Notes: generated from the letters alone by a model not told the origin. Shown: positions 11,500-25,200, counted from the first letter of the stretch. The stretch is 64,000 nt of DNA from Chrysoperla carnea (GCF_905475395.1 NC_058337.1:86918368-86982367); one strand, 5' to 3'. Numbers and translations are program-made.

Positions 11500-13265
11500 A
11501 CACGAAGTAATAATAATCAATGAATACAATTTGTAAATTCATTAAAAAGTTTTATTTTTATTCGAATTATGAATTATAAATTATTAATTGCATTAATTAT
11601 AATTTATAAACTAATTATCGGTGAAAGATAAAAGTAATATAATTTGTGGCATTTTCTAAGGCTTATAAGTATATATAATTTTATATTTAATATGTGAAAT
11701 CACTTTTCTAATAGTATGTATAATCTGTTTGTCTAATTTATATTCAATTCTGAGAATAAAATTTAAATTGACTTATTATCGCATTTATCAAATAAAAAAT
11801 TTGAATATTACTTAAGAAATGTGTAAAAGTTTGTTAATTTAATGTTTCCTTGAACGATTTCTAATTCTAATTATTCATATCAAGCCAGATAAATCTTTAT
11901 TTTAGAAAATTTAAAATCAGAGGGTGTCAGATTGAATAGAAAAATTTATAATAAATAAAATAAAGCATTTCGTAAAAAGAATATTGAGGTCTGTTTTATG
12001 AAACTTGTGCGGGCGGAGAATGTCGTACTATTTTTAAAATTTTTTCCAATTTTCTAAAAAGCAGCGATAAATTGTTTCAAGGAAAAGATGTTGCTTTAAA
12101 AAAAGGGCTCCTTTTGACTTTAAAGTAAATTCATTGTTCTGTAAAGTCTGTTAATGATTTATTAATTAAAAATAAAAAGTTTTGTATTGAACTTGCCTCA
12201 CAAGGCATTATTGCGCTTCTAGTAATATGGATACAGCTTGCATTCATAATATTTTGAATTAGCTCATCTCTGGTGTATTATGGCTGCAGCTGCATCCATA
12301 CGAGACGAACCAGATACTCTACAGAGAGCTATCAAAAACAATGTTTGTTTAAATTGGTGAATGAATTATTAAACAACAAAGAATTGTTTTTAAGGAAAAA
12401 TTTTTAAATAAAACTGTAAACAAAAAATTTTTTATTGAATTAGTAAATTTTTTTATACAAAAATTTTTTTATTTAATAAATTTCTTTTATTATTACAAAA
12501 GCAGTAATATGATGACTAATTAAACAAAAATTTTCTTTCACAATATTACTTTGAATAATTTTTTTTTTCCAACGGTATTAAATTCTTTTAAGTGGTCAAA
12601 ATACATCATAAATTTTCCAAATATTTAAAATCAATATTTAATACCTTAAAAAAATTATTTAGTTTGACGTACTAATTAATGTAAAAAAATCTTAAAATTA
12701 CACACGAAGACTAAATTAGTAAAATTATAAATAATGGAAATACAGTTCCTGGAGTGGGGGTTTTTTATTGGAAGTTTCCTCCTCTTAAAAAATTTCTTTT
12801 TCAATTTCTTAGCTGAATATTTTATGAAATATTGTCGAAAAACGAAATATCTTTTTTATCATCTTTAATTGTTTATAACTTTTGTAATTTTTTGTAAGAT
12901 AAAAAATGCTTCCGGTACATTTTTCTAAACAACATTCCGAATCCAAGGAGCTATCACACGTATTTTTAAGAAGACCATTATCTTTATATTTCACCAATAT
13001 GAACCTGTTGACTAGACTTAACATCGCAAAATGACTACAATTCATTCATTATGCGCAGTTAGGGAAAATTATACTAAGGAAGACTTTATCTACCGATTTT
13101 AATTGGAACCTTTTTATAGATCATTTTATAGACATAGAATATTATACAAAGTACAGCTTCGCCAATATTATGATTGGTAATTATTGTAACACATTGAAAC
13201 TAAAAGTAGAAAATCTATAAGAAACATACAACACGTACCTACAGTATTTATAAGAAAAACAAACA
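11500..13265. other. No recognisable feature
   Basis: This is very AT-rich sequence with long A and T runs. I see no exon-like segment, clear inverted repeat or repeat copy shared elsewhere in the window. Confidence 0.5.
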
Positions 13266-13269
13266 CAAC

Positions 13270-13415
13270 ACGATAAAGTACAAATTAGGTGATTTAGTGA
13301 ACACCTATGACAAAATTGTTTTCCTAGCATCATTATTTTTAAGCGTTACAAACTTGGGACTAAACTTAATATACTATGTATATTTCATATATACATGGTA
13401 TAAAAACACAAAACA
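13270..13415 (-). repeat. Dispersed repeat family A, short piece
   Basis: This is the reverse orientation of the family's 'ttataccatgtatat' end: 'ttaggtgattta', 'tttttaagcgttacaaactt' and 'tatatacatggtataaaaa' appear in order. Only the terminal 145 bp or so is present. Confidence 0.8.
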
Positions 13416-14864
13416 AAGTTAAGGTGAGCAATATTTTTAAATAACGAAAGGAATCAGCTGTCAAAACTCAAAAGCACGCTTTAAACACAACAATACAAAA
13501 TTTTTACAAAATAAAAATATACATCAACGAATTCTATAATCTTTTTATTTAATGAAAACGATCAGCTGAATACCCATTGAATAGGGAATATTCATGTATT
13601 TTTTTTATATGTATTTTTAATTCATTTTTTACACCGTTATAACAAAGTAAAAAATATAAATACTGCTTAAAAATACTGTATTTAAGTGTAAAAATATATT
13701 TAAAATACATTATAATTTTGAGATATTTAAACGCAGTTATTTGGCACTCTCTGTTAATGACGTATAAGTACGTGATCTGTCAATTGGTGACAGTTCAATG
13801 TATAATTTACACTTTAAAAAAATGAATTTACAACACAGAATTTACACTCGTTATTATTAAGTTTTCTAATAAAAAGCCGTAGAATAGTATAATTTAATGA
13901 AATACCATATAAAATGTAAGAAATTAATATCATACAGTATGTCAACAAATTTGCCAAGCCCGTACTATGATGTCACGTCCGCATAAAAATTTGAATTTCC
14001 GTTTTAAAAATTTTTTTAATGCCCTCACTTAGTTTGTATTTTTATTAATTCTTTTTAAGTAATTAAAAAGATATTAATTACTAAAATAATGGTTTAGTCG
14101 AAATGTCATTAAAGTTACAAAAGAAAAATATTTGAACCAAATTTAAATTTCATGAATATTTCCTATTGCCTATGTTTATTATTGCATGGTATTCGCCTTC
14201 GTGCCTGGCCCCAGCATAATAATAATAAAAGTGCATTTAAAAAAAATATTTTTCTTATCAGTTACTACAATAATAATAATTTTATGACACGTTGTTATTA
14301 TACAATCTCAAAAATCCCCTAATTATAAAATTGGAATCATTGAAATAAATGTAATGTCATTTTTTATTTATAGGATTCCGTACCTATTAAATTATTCTGA
14401 CATAAATGCATTAAACGTGATGAATTAAAAAGTTTAGGAAGAATTTTTGAACTAGTCAATCAAATTCTTGATATAAAGTTTATACATCTATTCTATGTCA
14501 TAAAAATTATCGGATGAAGGATATGTGTTACATACATACATGTATATTATATGTGTTTGATAACATTAAAACGTCATAAAATTAGGACATTTATAGTTTT
14601 ACAACTGTTCTACTTTCATGTATTAAATACCAAATTATGATAAATATATTTATTTCATCTCTATAAATTGATTACAAAAATATTGATAGCAGAATGAATG
14701 TTAGACAAACTATTTAGTACAAGAGTCAGATAATATTGATATCGTCAATAGAACACAAGAGTGGGTTATATTCGTTGTACCTTTTTTCACTCAAGCGTTT
14801 TCATAGAATTTTGACCCCTTTGATACCAATTATGTTTATAATTTCTTCACATAATTTTGTGTTA

Positions 14865-15415
14865 AAATATAGGTACATAGATTAATTACAAACAAGTGAA
14901 ATAAAACAATTGACTGAGTTAAGTTAATTGCTGAAATACCATGTATAGACAGTGTTGATGACGCAATCGTTTGTTTTTTGACGTCATGTAAGTAAAGAAA
15001 GATATTCACTCTTAGATAAGTACACATTCATAACTGATAATTTGCGCCCTCGTGAGCAAAGAGTGTTTTTACAAAAAAATGTTTTAAACAAAAGTTGTTT
15101 ATTTTTTTATAAGGAACATTTTTTACATTTAAACTTTTATTCCATCTCTAACGGTTTACAAGGTGGGTTCTACAGACCCAAGACCCAATCGACCAATGTT
15201 GCTTATTTACGAATTTGACGTCACTTTTTACGTCCTAAGCACGCTATACAAATTTCAGCTTGATATCTCTTTAAGTTTTTGAGTTATCGTGATGATAGAC
15301 GGATAGGCGACAGGCAGACAACCGGAAATGGACTAAGTCGGTGATTTTATGAACGCCTATACCAAAATTTTGTTCATAGCATCAATATTTTTAAGCGTTA
15401 CAAACCAGGAACGCC
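14865..15415 (-). repeat. Dispersed repeat family A, long copy
   Basis: This is one of the fullest copies. From left to right it has 'acaattgactgagtt', 'tgtatagacagtgttga', 'tttgcgccctcgtgag', 'aaacaaaagttgttta', 'aggaacattttttacattta', 'tctctaacggtttacaa', 'gagttatcgtgatg' and 'tttttaagcgttacaaacc'. The span suggests a family length of at least about 550 bp. A C11 run (about 15,423-15,433) marks the right edge. Confidence 0.85.
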
Positions 15416-15984
15416 ACTTCCTCCCCCCCCCCCTAAATTATTATTTAACGTCTCTGAAGAAAAATAATTTATTTTAGCGAAGAAAAAACAAAAGAATTGT
15501 GTCGATTTGCCTTATTCTAATTGTTTATAAGCTGCACACACAAAAAACGTTTAAAATAAATACTTCTATAAAATAATTGCTCGCAAGGTAGTTATTGCTG
15601 GAAGAATTTATCTTAAAATTATTTTTTACTTTTTTGGACATTTTTTACTCGGTTCTGCTATTTAATGACTTACAAAAATTTGCTGATAAAAGCTGACAGT
15701 TTGTCTTATTGGGCAGACGCTGATAAATATAGACATACACATTTATACTCGATAGAGAACATCAAAATCTAGATATTCGTTGCTGGGTGAAACCGACTAT
15801 ACTAGAAAACTAGTCTGTATAACAGTACAAAATGTGATCAGTGATCTAACAAAGCAAAGCCATTCAAACAAAATTAATCAAAAATAATTTCAAAATGATT
15901 AATAAAATGTTATATTAATCATTATATTTTTGAATCATACTTTCATTCAAGTAATCATAATAATATATTCAGGGTGGTTCACAA

Positions 15985-16870
15985 AAATGTTAAGAAATAA
16001 AATATGTAGACAAAGCGTACTACCTGAAAAAGTAGTCAATTTACAAAGTAATTCGATACAGGGCAAACTTAGCAGGAAAGGGTCGATAAAGGGGTTACAA
16101 ATATCAGGTAAAAAATTCAACAGGTGAATGTTTGCCGGTGAAGAGGGTTCGCGGTTTAAAGAGGCAAACAGTTTTTGTGATTTGCGGTGTTAATACTCGT
16201 CCTACGTATATCAGGCAACTTCTACACAATATTACATCAATTATGTAATTTATATGACATAAAAAATTACAAAATGGGAAAGGATATGAAATCTGATTAT
16301 TATAAAATTTTTCAGTTTTTGGCAATTTTAAGAATGTTTTTTTGCATACAGTTATTTTAATTTTTTATATGAATTTTAATCGATAAAAAAAAACCTTCTT
16401 AGCAACTTTAAAAGAGTCTTTTTTACCAATTTCTCAGAAACTACTGAAAAAACAAAAAATAACAGGCTATTAGGAATTCAAATAGAATCAATTGTACAAA
16501 ATTACATAACGATTGAATTTTTTTTTCGGGGAATAAAAATTTAAAAACCAAGAAATGGTTTTTAGGGTTTTACTCGAAAGTTTTGAGATTATGTTTAAAA
16601 ATGATAAACTGCCTAGAACAATTTTTTTGATAGGACGAGTATTTACGCCGTAAATCTCAAAAAAACTGTTTGCCACCCCCATTAAACCCCACCCCTCTTC
16701 ACTAGCAAATATTCAGCTGTTGGATTTCTTACCCAATATTTATCATCCTTTTTTCGACCCTTTCCCGCTGAGTTTGCAATGTAACGAATTTTTTTGTTAA
16801 AAAAAAGTAGTACGCTTATACTAATGCATGAATTGATTTCATGTAGCAAATATTTAAGTAATTTATTCAA
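15985..16870. repeat. Diverged foldback element, arms about 240 bp
   Basis: The left arm (about 15,985-16,240) and right arm (about 16,610-16,870) are reverse complements at moderate identity. Paired phrases include 'gggaaagggtcga' forms near 16,075 and their complement near 16,757, 'gaggcaaacagttttt' with 'aaaaactgtttgccacc', and 'aatactcgtccta' with 'taggacgagtattt'. Short open frames on both strands here come from the repeat. Confidence 0.7.
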
Positions 16871-17297
16871 AATATCATATTTTCCACTTCACAGAAACAA
16901 AATTAGATTCTTTTAAGAGATATAATTAATTAAAATTAGGAAAATTAACATATACTTTTTATTTACCGTATAGTTTTAATTTAATTTAATTTTTATTATC
17001 ATAATTTAGTTTCTGTCTCTGTTGTTAATCGAAAATATCGTAAATATTAAATTTACTTAAATTATATATAGCGTTTTTATGAATGGTATCATAATTAAAT
17101 GCCATCAATTATTAATAATAAATAATGATAACATATATTATAAGTTTTATTTTATTCATAGTCAAAATAATATATTAATTAAAATTACTGCTGATCATTT
17201 TTATTAAATTTTAGTCAACTGAATTTTTTTAAATGTTTTAATGATTTTTTATTATTATGTATTAAGTAAATGTGAACAATATTATATTGTGTTATTA

Positions 17298-17685
17298 ACT
17301 TCCCAGAGGAATGTAATGGGTCCAATAGTGAAACTCTCCATTTTTATATATTTCCGCCAAACTTTTTCAATGTGATGTCTGTGTGTGTGTGTGTGTGTGT
17401 ACGTATATGCGTATGTACGTATGTCCGTTCGGATTCTTTCGCCTCGATTATCTCGTAAACCAGTTATGACATTAACACGTGACTGAGCTTCAGCAGAATT
17501 AGTTGAGCCGTTTTTTAATGGTAATAAAAAAACTGAATAAACAGAATCTGAAAAGTGGATAAAACACATCATTTATCTATGGAGATAATGATCGTTAGCA
17601 TAAGCTGCAGTACATGTTCGAAGAATAATTTATGAAGTCTATCAAGACCTTTTTTTAAATGTTTATTCCCCCTCTGGGAAGTTAG
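17298..17685. mobile_element. MITE with 14-bp terminal inverted repeats
   Basis: The ends are TAACTTCCCAGAGG (17,298) and CCTCTGGGAAGTTA (17,672-17,685), perfect inverted repeats that start and end with TA, as expected for Tc1/mariner-type target duplication. Inside is a (TG)n tract at about 17,379-17,400 and no transposase. The 96-codon minus frame (17,282-17,572) crosses the TG tract and is not a gene. Confidence 0.8.
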
Positions 17686-17899
17686 GCGTGTGGACTACAG
17701 GGGTCGCACTCACGCGCCTTCAGCATCACACCGACTATGTACTGCCAATTTTTTTAATTTATTATTAATTTTTTTTATCATTAGTTATAAAAAAACAACT
17801 CAAAAAATGATTGCTAATTTGACAAAACTGTTTCCCGTCTCGATACTGCTATACTACCCTAAATGTTCTTCGTGTTGGCCACTTTAAAAATGTATCTTG

Positions 17900-19710
17900 A
17901 GTTTGTGGTAATAAAAATCAAAATACACAGTGTATAGTGGAATTTATGTCAGACTTTAAATAAATTGTGAGATAAATGTCAAAAATAATGTGATATGCAA
18001 TAATAATATGACAGTTATTTTACAACGCGATGGGTATCCTAACGTCACCCATGGAAAAATCAAATGAAATAAATGCAATCACATCAAATACTTGGAAAAT
18101 AACTCAAATTACTAGAATTAGAAAATAAATGCAATAGGAAACTTTATAAAATGTTCTTGAACAAGTGAGGCAAGACATAGTGGTAATAATGTATTCTGAT
18201 GAAACAAGAATGATTTTTGGCAAAATTGTTGCGTGCAGTATTAAACATACTCCAGACTCGGAAAGATCATTGATTTTTATATAACTGCGGCATACAATTC
18301 AAATCTTTTGATCGTCCGGTTGATATTTTTTGAGATTTTTTACTAAGAATACCTGAAAATCCCGAGGGATCAAGAAAATACAAAATCTGCGCTTTAAAAA
18401 TTACCTTCATCAGTTGAATATGTCTTGCGAGTCAAACATGTATTGCATACAAAATTTATAGATATGCGTCTAAAATTAGGTACACTACAAAAACCAAAGA
18501 TAGAAAATTCCAAAGTGTTCTTAAATACCCATTACTATATGATTAGTTGCTCTGTTTTATATGTACGAGCATACCTTTAACTCCATAACTCCATTCAACT
18601 TCTGGGCACCGGTTACTCTATTTACCCAGTAAGCTCTCCCGGTAGTTTATACATCCTCCAATGAGAGTAAGCAAGAGAGGTAGACTCACTCAGTGTAAAT
18701 ACAGAGTATCCCTACCAATTTTTTTTTTTTTAATTAAAACTTCTGTGAAAAAAAAAATGTAATATGTATAAATTTAACTATTTTTATAGACTGAAAAGCA
18801 ATGATCTTTTGTTGATAAATATAATTTATTCAATCAATTTAGGAATAGCTTTAACTACTCTCAGCCAATATAAGGAATACAATTAAAACCAAAGCCAAAC
18901 CTTATCATTGGCATGTGTATAGTAAATTATAGGTACTTATTAATTATTTGAAAAACAACATACTATGAAGTTATACCCTGAACATACTTTTTTTTGGATT
19001 AATCAAAAAATCTTAAATTTCTCTAATAATCCTTTTAATTTTAACAACAGTAAACTATTTTCTGTTCAAATTCTAAAAACAGATGGACACTTTGTATTTA
19101 AACTATTTTTAACCCTTCGGAACATACCTTTCTTGTTAAAAGCCATAAAGAGTAAGTAAAAGTCAAAGCCTGTCCAGCACTGCTCTATTCGATGCATAAG
19201 CTGTAGTGTTTTTAATCGTTCACTCTGTATAATATATCAGGAAAAATACAGTGTTTATTTAATACATAGTTTTAGATCACAACATAACTAAATACTATAC
19301 TAAACCAGTTTAGTACAAAAACATACAAGAGTCTATGTCAGTTAAATGCCAGACGATTTCGTCATGCGCATGGATGATGTCATCATTTCAACATATACAC
19401 ATAAAACACATAGAAAAGAATATATATTAAAATGCAAATATGAAAGTTTTTACTTAACTTAAAAAAAAACCGTTTAAGTAAAATTTAAAATTACTCAGAT
19501 ATTTAAATTTTTTCTAAAATTTATTTAAATTTGGTTAGATAATTATAAACACTGTATAATATTATTAGTATATACATAATATATTATAATGTATGATTCA
19601 TAATTAATTAGATGTACACTCATTAAATAAAGTATTCATAAAATTTAATGAATTCAATCAATTTATAATACATTTTATACTATAGACAAGGAAGTAAGTA
19701 GTGCACATCA
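17900..19710. other. No recognisable feature
   Basis: This is AT-rich anonymous DNA. No exon-like segment, strong inverted repeat or repeat shared with other parts of the window was noticed. Confidence 0.45.
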
Positions 19711-19714
19711 ATCC

Positions 19715-20260
19715 ATTTTTATACCATGTATATGAAATATATTTAAGGTATACTAAGTTTAGTCCCAAGTTTATAATGCTTAAAAATATTGTTGCTACAA
19801 ACAAAATTTTGGTATAGGTGTTCATAAAATCACCTAATTAGTCTATTTTCGGTTGTCTAACCGTCTGTTTGTCAACACGATAGCTCAAAAACTAAAAAAG
19901 ATATCAAGCTAAAATTTGTATAGCGTGCTCAGGAAATAAAAAATGAGGAAAAAAAATGCTCAGAAACTAAAAAATGTAGGATCTATCTTGTAAACCGTTA
20001 GAGATAAAACAAAAGGTAAAAAATGTTCCTTCTAAAAAAATAAACAACTTTTGTTTGAAACATTTTTTCGTAAACATCACTGTAACCCGTGAGAGCGCAA
20101 ATTATGCGCACATTGTAAAGTATGTATTATATGGAAATATCAGTTATATATGTGTGACATGAATATATGTGTAATGTGACAGAGTAATCAACACTGTCTA
20201 TACATGGTATTTCAACAATTAACTCAGTCCATTGTTTGTTTTCACTTGTTTTTTTTTATC
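19715..20260 (+). repeat. Dispersed repeat family A, long copy
   Basis: This is the mirror image of the copy near 15 kb. It runs from 'tttataccatgtatatgaaa' through 'cacgatagctcaaaaac', 'gtaaaccgttagagata' and 'gagagcgcaaatta' to 'actcagtccattgtttgttttcact'. Together the two long copies define both family ends. Confidence 0.85.
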
Positions 20261-20288
20261 ATTAATATCTAATACAAAAAAATAATAG

Positions 20289-20557
20289 AAATTTCTTTTG
20301 GTCCAGGGAGGAGACAAGACAAGAATATTTGGTCTAAATTAAAACCCTACAAAAATTTATTTTCTGTAACTTTACTTGCAACTGAATCAATTGCCATGAG
20401 TAAAAATTTCAAATCGATGGAATACTTTAAAAAAATTGAAAGACAAACAGGTCCATCCACACATCCATTTGGAAATGTTATTTTCGGACACCTCAATAAA
20501 AGGTATTATAAAACTGTGGATTTCACTTTTGTCAGTAAAAGAAAAAACAATAATTAG
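20289..20557 (+). CDS. Coding-like segment, unrecognised protein
   Basis: A frame open from 20,273 to a TAG at 20,555-20,557 encodes a mixed-composition peptide unlike the poly-Lys/Phe/Ile translations typical of this DNA. It includes GRRQDKNIWSKLKPY, then LLATESIAMSK and RQTGPSTHPFGNVIFGH. A possible acceptor (TAATAG) lies at 20,288, and a possible donor (AAAAG|GTATTA) at 20,502. The only internal ATGs are at 20,396 and a few codons later. It may be an exon of a longer gene or a decayed coding fragment. It lies right after a family A repeat, and no partner exon was found. I do not recognise the family. Confidence 0.35.
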
Positions 20558-20599
20558 AAAATTTATAAAAGAAATACCGTGATAATGTTGTAAATACCG

Positions 20600-23245
20600 T
20601 GTAAGGACATCGAAAATTTTCAGAGTTGAATACTTATATCTCCTTGTCTACGAATGTATTTTGTATGTTTTTGTTATAGCTGCTATAAAATAAGGTGTAT
20701 TGAAAAATCTATTTTTAATATTCAAGATTTTATGATGTTCAGTTTAATTTTATGTTAAGTAATATGCCTTTTTAATATAGGTAAGACATAAATAACATAT
20801 GTATTGATGAAATTAAGGTATTTAGTTAACATATTTATGTAGAAAAATTGTGAACTAACATATAAAAAACAAATGTTAATTCAAGAGCTTTTAGAATGAA
20901 AAATTCACAAAATCTTTTAATTATATATAACCAATAACGCACGCCTGTACAGAAAATGTTTATACGTCTTGCAAAACTCAATTAAAAAAGCCAAAAATTG
21001 TAAATTCGAATAATTGAAAGGATTGGTAGGGATAATAATAGCCCCTGAATTTTGTGTTTACTTTTTGTCTCTGAAACAAGTTTAACTTGTTTGTCTGTCC
21101 TTTGTTTTCTTCTTCTTGATGATCCTCCGAGCAAGTTTTCGCTTTTCATCTTCTGTTTCTAGCATTAGTTTATCATAAATCAATAAAAAATAATCATGTA
21201 TTATTAATTTATTGAGATATGATCAACTCCGTCAATGATTTCGTGTTCCCCTGTTCTCACCTGTCTCCTCTTTTATTCACTATTTTAAAAGTTATAATTT
21301 TTTTGGTGCGGAACTCTTATAGAAAAATAAAATCGGTTAAGTAGTGGATTCAAAAATAACGAATTTCAAACAAACTTTTACCCTCCTGCATGTCATTGAG
21401 GTCAATAATTGAGATAATCTTACTTATCTTTTTAGTTGAAATCGGTTTCGTAGTTTCGGAGTTTTCATACATGTGATTTATATATATATAAGATTATAAT
21501 AAGCCTGGATAAGAAGCTAATGCAGACACGGAAACAAGGATTACATTGATCAATGAAAATGAGTTAAAAAGTTCTGATTTTATTCATGGATTTAGGTAGT
21601 GCTTTGTGCTTACAGAAATAAATCAAGGCTCAATATTCCGAATAAATACTTAGTATTATAAAATTATATGCATACAAATTCATTTAACGTCCACAGTCCA
21701 ATCTTATAGTTTGGCATTTTTAATGCTATATGTACTTAAATTACCAAATTATTTATTTCATTTTTGAAACTTTAAGTAGAATATAGACGAGTATGAAAAC
21801 AAAAAAGCTTTTTTAAACTAGAAATCTTATAAAATGAAAAATTTTCAAGAATTTTCGAGGCATTCAAATTCACAATGAATTTTTCAACAAGTTTTTATTT
21901 ATATCTATAGTTCACGCAAATTATAGGAATTTGTATAGTTGAATTTTGTTAATTCTAAAACTAGCAGCTATTTTCAACGTTTTAGTATTTTTAATTTTAT
22001 TTTCGGGATTTTTATAGTTATATTGATTGATTTTTGCTGATTTTTTACGATTTTCATGTTGATATCATATATATCGAATACAAACATGAAATTATAGATA
22101 TAATTTAATATACACTTTTAACATATCCGTATAAAAAATTATCTTTATTTAAAAAAAATTTAAAATGAAAAAATGTAATAAAGTTATGGACCTGGATGAA
22201 AGTTATACTGAACATATTTATATCTTTTTCTTTTCATAATAGCAAATGGAGAAGTTTTTAGAACTTCAATATTTCTCAAAATGAATTGTTTTGACCGAAA
22301 AATGGATAAAATGATCTCATTTCATTTTTCACCAAACAGTTCACATTAAATAATAACTGTTCTTTTACATTGCATCAACGATTATTAGTATGAAAACAAA
22401 AATCACTGGTAAAATCATTTTTAAATGAACACATTAAAGACACTGCCACACGATGGGCGATGATTTTACCTATTATAATTTTACACACAAAAAAGGGATT
22501 TTAACGTATATATAAAAGATCATTTTACCCGTAACGGCATATAAGAATATCGTCAGAAAAACTGACCTTAAAATTTATTATACGCCTATCAATTAGTCAA
22601 CAGGAGTCAAAAGTAAAAGAACCAGACAAAAACTAGCTGCTGTGTGTGCTGTGTACAACTTAACGCGTATCGCAGCTACATTCAACTCATAGCAAGGAAA
22701 CATGCTTATTATAACACCTCTTTCTTGTACGCATTGCTTAATGTATACATACGTACTCTCATACTCGTAGGAGATGTACTATGCCAAGATGAAATTAAAC
22801 AACCAGTATGTCACTTTCTACTTATATAATTCACCAGGTCTTGTGAGAATTCGTATCCCGAAAATCTTTTTTAAAATTTAAAATTGAAAACCTACCACTA
22901 TAAGTTGCAAAACCACTCGTTTCAAAATGTAAAGAACCAAATTCCTAATTTTCCTGGACTACTATATATATTTCATACAATAAAATCGATTTTACAGTTT
23001 AATATAAGAGACACTAAACGAATCCCTTGTCTTTTAGTGAAGAATTATAGTACAAATCGTCATAGAAAAATCAATCAAGTATGTAATTGAACATGTTGAA
23101 TGTCTGTGTTTATATGCAAATCCAAAGCTAATATCGTTGATACAGTCAAACTTGAATAAGTAGGATAATCTCAAGAGAGGTGATATGTTTGTAGTCATAT
23201 ATTCATACATCGCATACTTCATTAGAATACAGACCAGGGTTAATC
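20600..23245. other. No recognisable gene or repeat copy
   Basis: This is anonymous AT-rich DNA. A somewhat less AT-rich patch at about 22,600-22,760 ('ctagctgctgtgtgtgctg') has no convincing splice sites or extended frame. No inverted repeats of note were seen. Confidence 0.45.
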
Positions 23246-23251
23246 AATCTC

Positions 23252-23715
23252 TATATATATTATAAATGTGAAAGTAAGGATGTTTGTTTGTTTGTTTGTT
23301 ACGCTACCACGCAAAAACTAGTCAATTCATTTGAATGAAACTTAACAATAATATAGCTCATACATACAGAATAACACATGAGCTATAATTTATAAAGATA
23401 TATTTTTTTTTTAATTAAAATTTAATTTGACATTACCATAAATTACAGATTTCTGTAAAAATAGTCAATGTAAAACATTTTATAGCCATCTTTCCTGATA
23501 TACTCAATGAATTAAGACTATTTTACATTTATAAAAAATGAAAACCGTACATATATTTTACCTGAGTAAAACAATCTCTACCATTATTTCGAGTGTTATG
23601 GAAAGGGAATAATTAGTGAGAGCAAGAGAGGTGAAGGCTATAATAACACGACGGTGTTTATCAATCTTTACTTTTAAACCCAGCGAAGCGGGTGGGTATC
23701 ACCCTAGTAGATAAT
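23252..23715 (+). repeat. Dispersed repeat family C copy
   Basis: The copy starts 'tataaatgtgaaagtaagga' with a (GTTT)n tract, continues with 'taacacatgagctataattt', and ends 'cccagcgaagcgggtgggta' then 'ctagtag'. The same landmarks appear in reverse at 26,640-27,125. It is noncoding; this kind of element is common in insect genomes. Confidence 0.8.
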
Positions 23716-24130
23716 AAATACAAATATTTAAAGCCAATAATTCGGATAATTCATTTAGAATTAAAAGGAAATTAATACCTTTCCTGTTATTTGTGAATTT
23801 TGTTTGTAAACTTATTACTTTAGGACATAATAAAGAAACTTTCTATCACAAAATTAACGGGCTATTCGAAAAAAAATTGTTATATTTCCACTTAAAATTC
23901 TTGTTTTCCAAAATGGGTTCTGGAGGGGGGTCTTCCCTTCACTTTATCGTAAAATGCTTGTTAATTAAGGACATAATAAGGCAACATTTTATCACAAAAT
24001 TAGCGGGATCTTCAAAAAAAAAATCGAATGCATTTTCAGTTAAAACTTTAGAGTTTTTTTAAGTGGGTTCTGAAGGGGTCTTCCGTCCACTTTAAAGTAA
24101 AATACTTGTAAATTTATTACTTAATGAGTC

Positions 24131-24400
24131 AACCCTAGTAGCTCATTTGGTTAAGGTGTAACCAATTCCGTTCGCGGTATGTATAGGTTAGCGGGTTCGA
24201 TTCCCGCCGTCACAACAAAAATTAATTCATAGTTGTGATGCACAAGTGTAGTGCATGGTATATGCATGAAGGAGGTGCACTCAGCCTCTGAAAATAATTG
24301 AGGAGCTGATAAATGAAATTATCAGCGGAAAAGGTGGTAAAACACATGTATGGTATCACAATGGGCTCTATAGCCTAAGTGTGTCCTTCGTGGACAGAAA
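24131..24400 (+). mobile_element. tRNA-derived SINE, full-length copy
   Basis: A tRNA-like head carries a box A-like TAGCTCATTTGG and a perfect box B GGTTCGATTCC spaced as in a tRNA. It is followed by a body with 'gcatgaaggaggtgcactca', 'gaggagctgataaatgaa' and 'gtcacaat'-type phrases, ending 'gtccttcgtggacag'. Two further copies of the body lie at 11,130 (truncated head) and 58,625 (reverse). It is a nonautonomous, pol III-type retroposon. Confidence 0.88.
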
Positions 24401-25126
24401 TGAATATTTGTGCCAGCTTTTTGGACATATTATAGACACATTAATCACTTTGTTTTTATTTTAAATACATGCATTTTTATGACTAAAAAACTGTTTTAAA
24501 TTTAGATGGTGATTTCAAAAATTATCATTACACATTGTTAAACTTCCAGCACTGTTCATTCTATTCCAAGGACGTGCGACAAAATGTATGTAAATTGATA
24601 CTTTTATCACATTAAAAGATTATTTTATAGCTGGCGCTAATCTGTTTTAACTATGCGAAAAATATTGAGATTTTGTTTTCTTTTAAGCCATTTAGAATGG
24701 TCATAGAAGTATACGACAGGTCAGAGAGTACGCAAAAACTCCTATCGACTTAGAATTTTTTACCCTAAGAATATTTTGACACATAAGTATGTAAATAAAA
24801 TTAACTTTTCCTTATAAGTGATAGAAAAATAAAATTCTTGTCCGAAAGTTATTTTGATATATGATAGGGGGTCTTTTGGTGAGCTTAACTTCAAAAATTC
24901 AAGATTCTACCTTTGGGGACACATATCGCCTTCTTGAATTTAAAGGTGCGTCCGGTTTTTCCGCCTTATCTCGTTCCCTAGCAGTTTTAACAAAAAACAG
25001 TAAAGAAAAAAAAGTTATTGTAGGCCTCCCGCATCATTATTTTTTTAATTTTAATTTATTTTTATCCATTTATACAATTAACTGTTAACAATTAATTATG
25101 ATGTGGGTCGATTGGTTCGTTCTTAT

Positions 25127-25200
25127 CCAGGCTATGGCAGTATGATCAATTTATCGCCCCATTAATTATAATTATAATTGACCATATTGCCGCTGCCTGG
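25127..25200. repeat. Small palindrome with 27-bp arms
   Basis: 'ccaggctatggcagtatgat' and onward pairs with 'accatattgccgctgcctgg' across a loop of about 20 bp. A box B-like GGTTCGAATCC sits just outside the right arm, but no box A or acceptor stem accompanies it, so no tRNA is called. Confidence 0.6.

Noticed and set aside
17282-17572. 96-codon minus-strand open frame
   Set aside because: Translates a TG microsatellite and sits in a MITE with clean terminal repeats.
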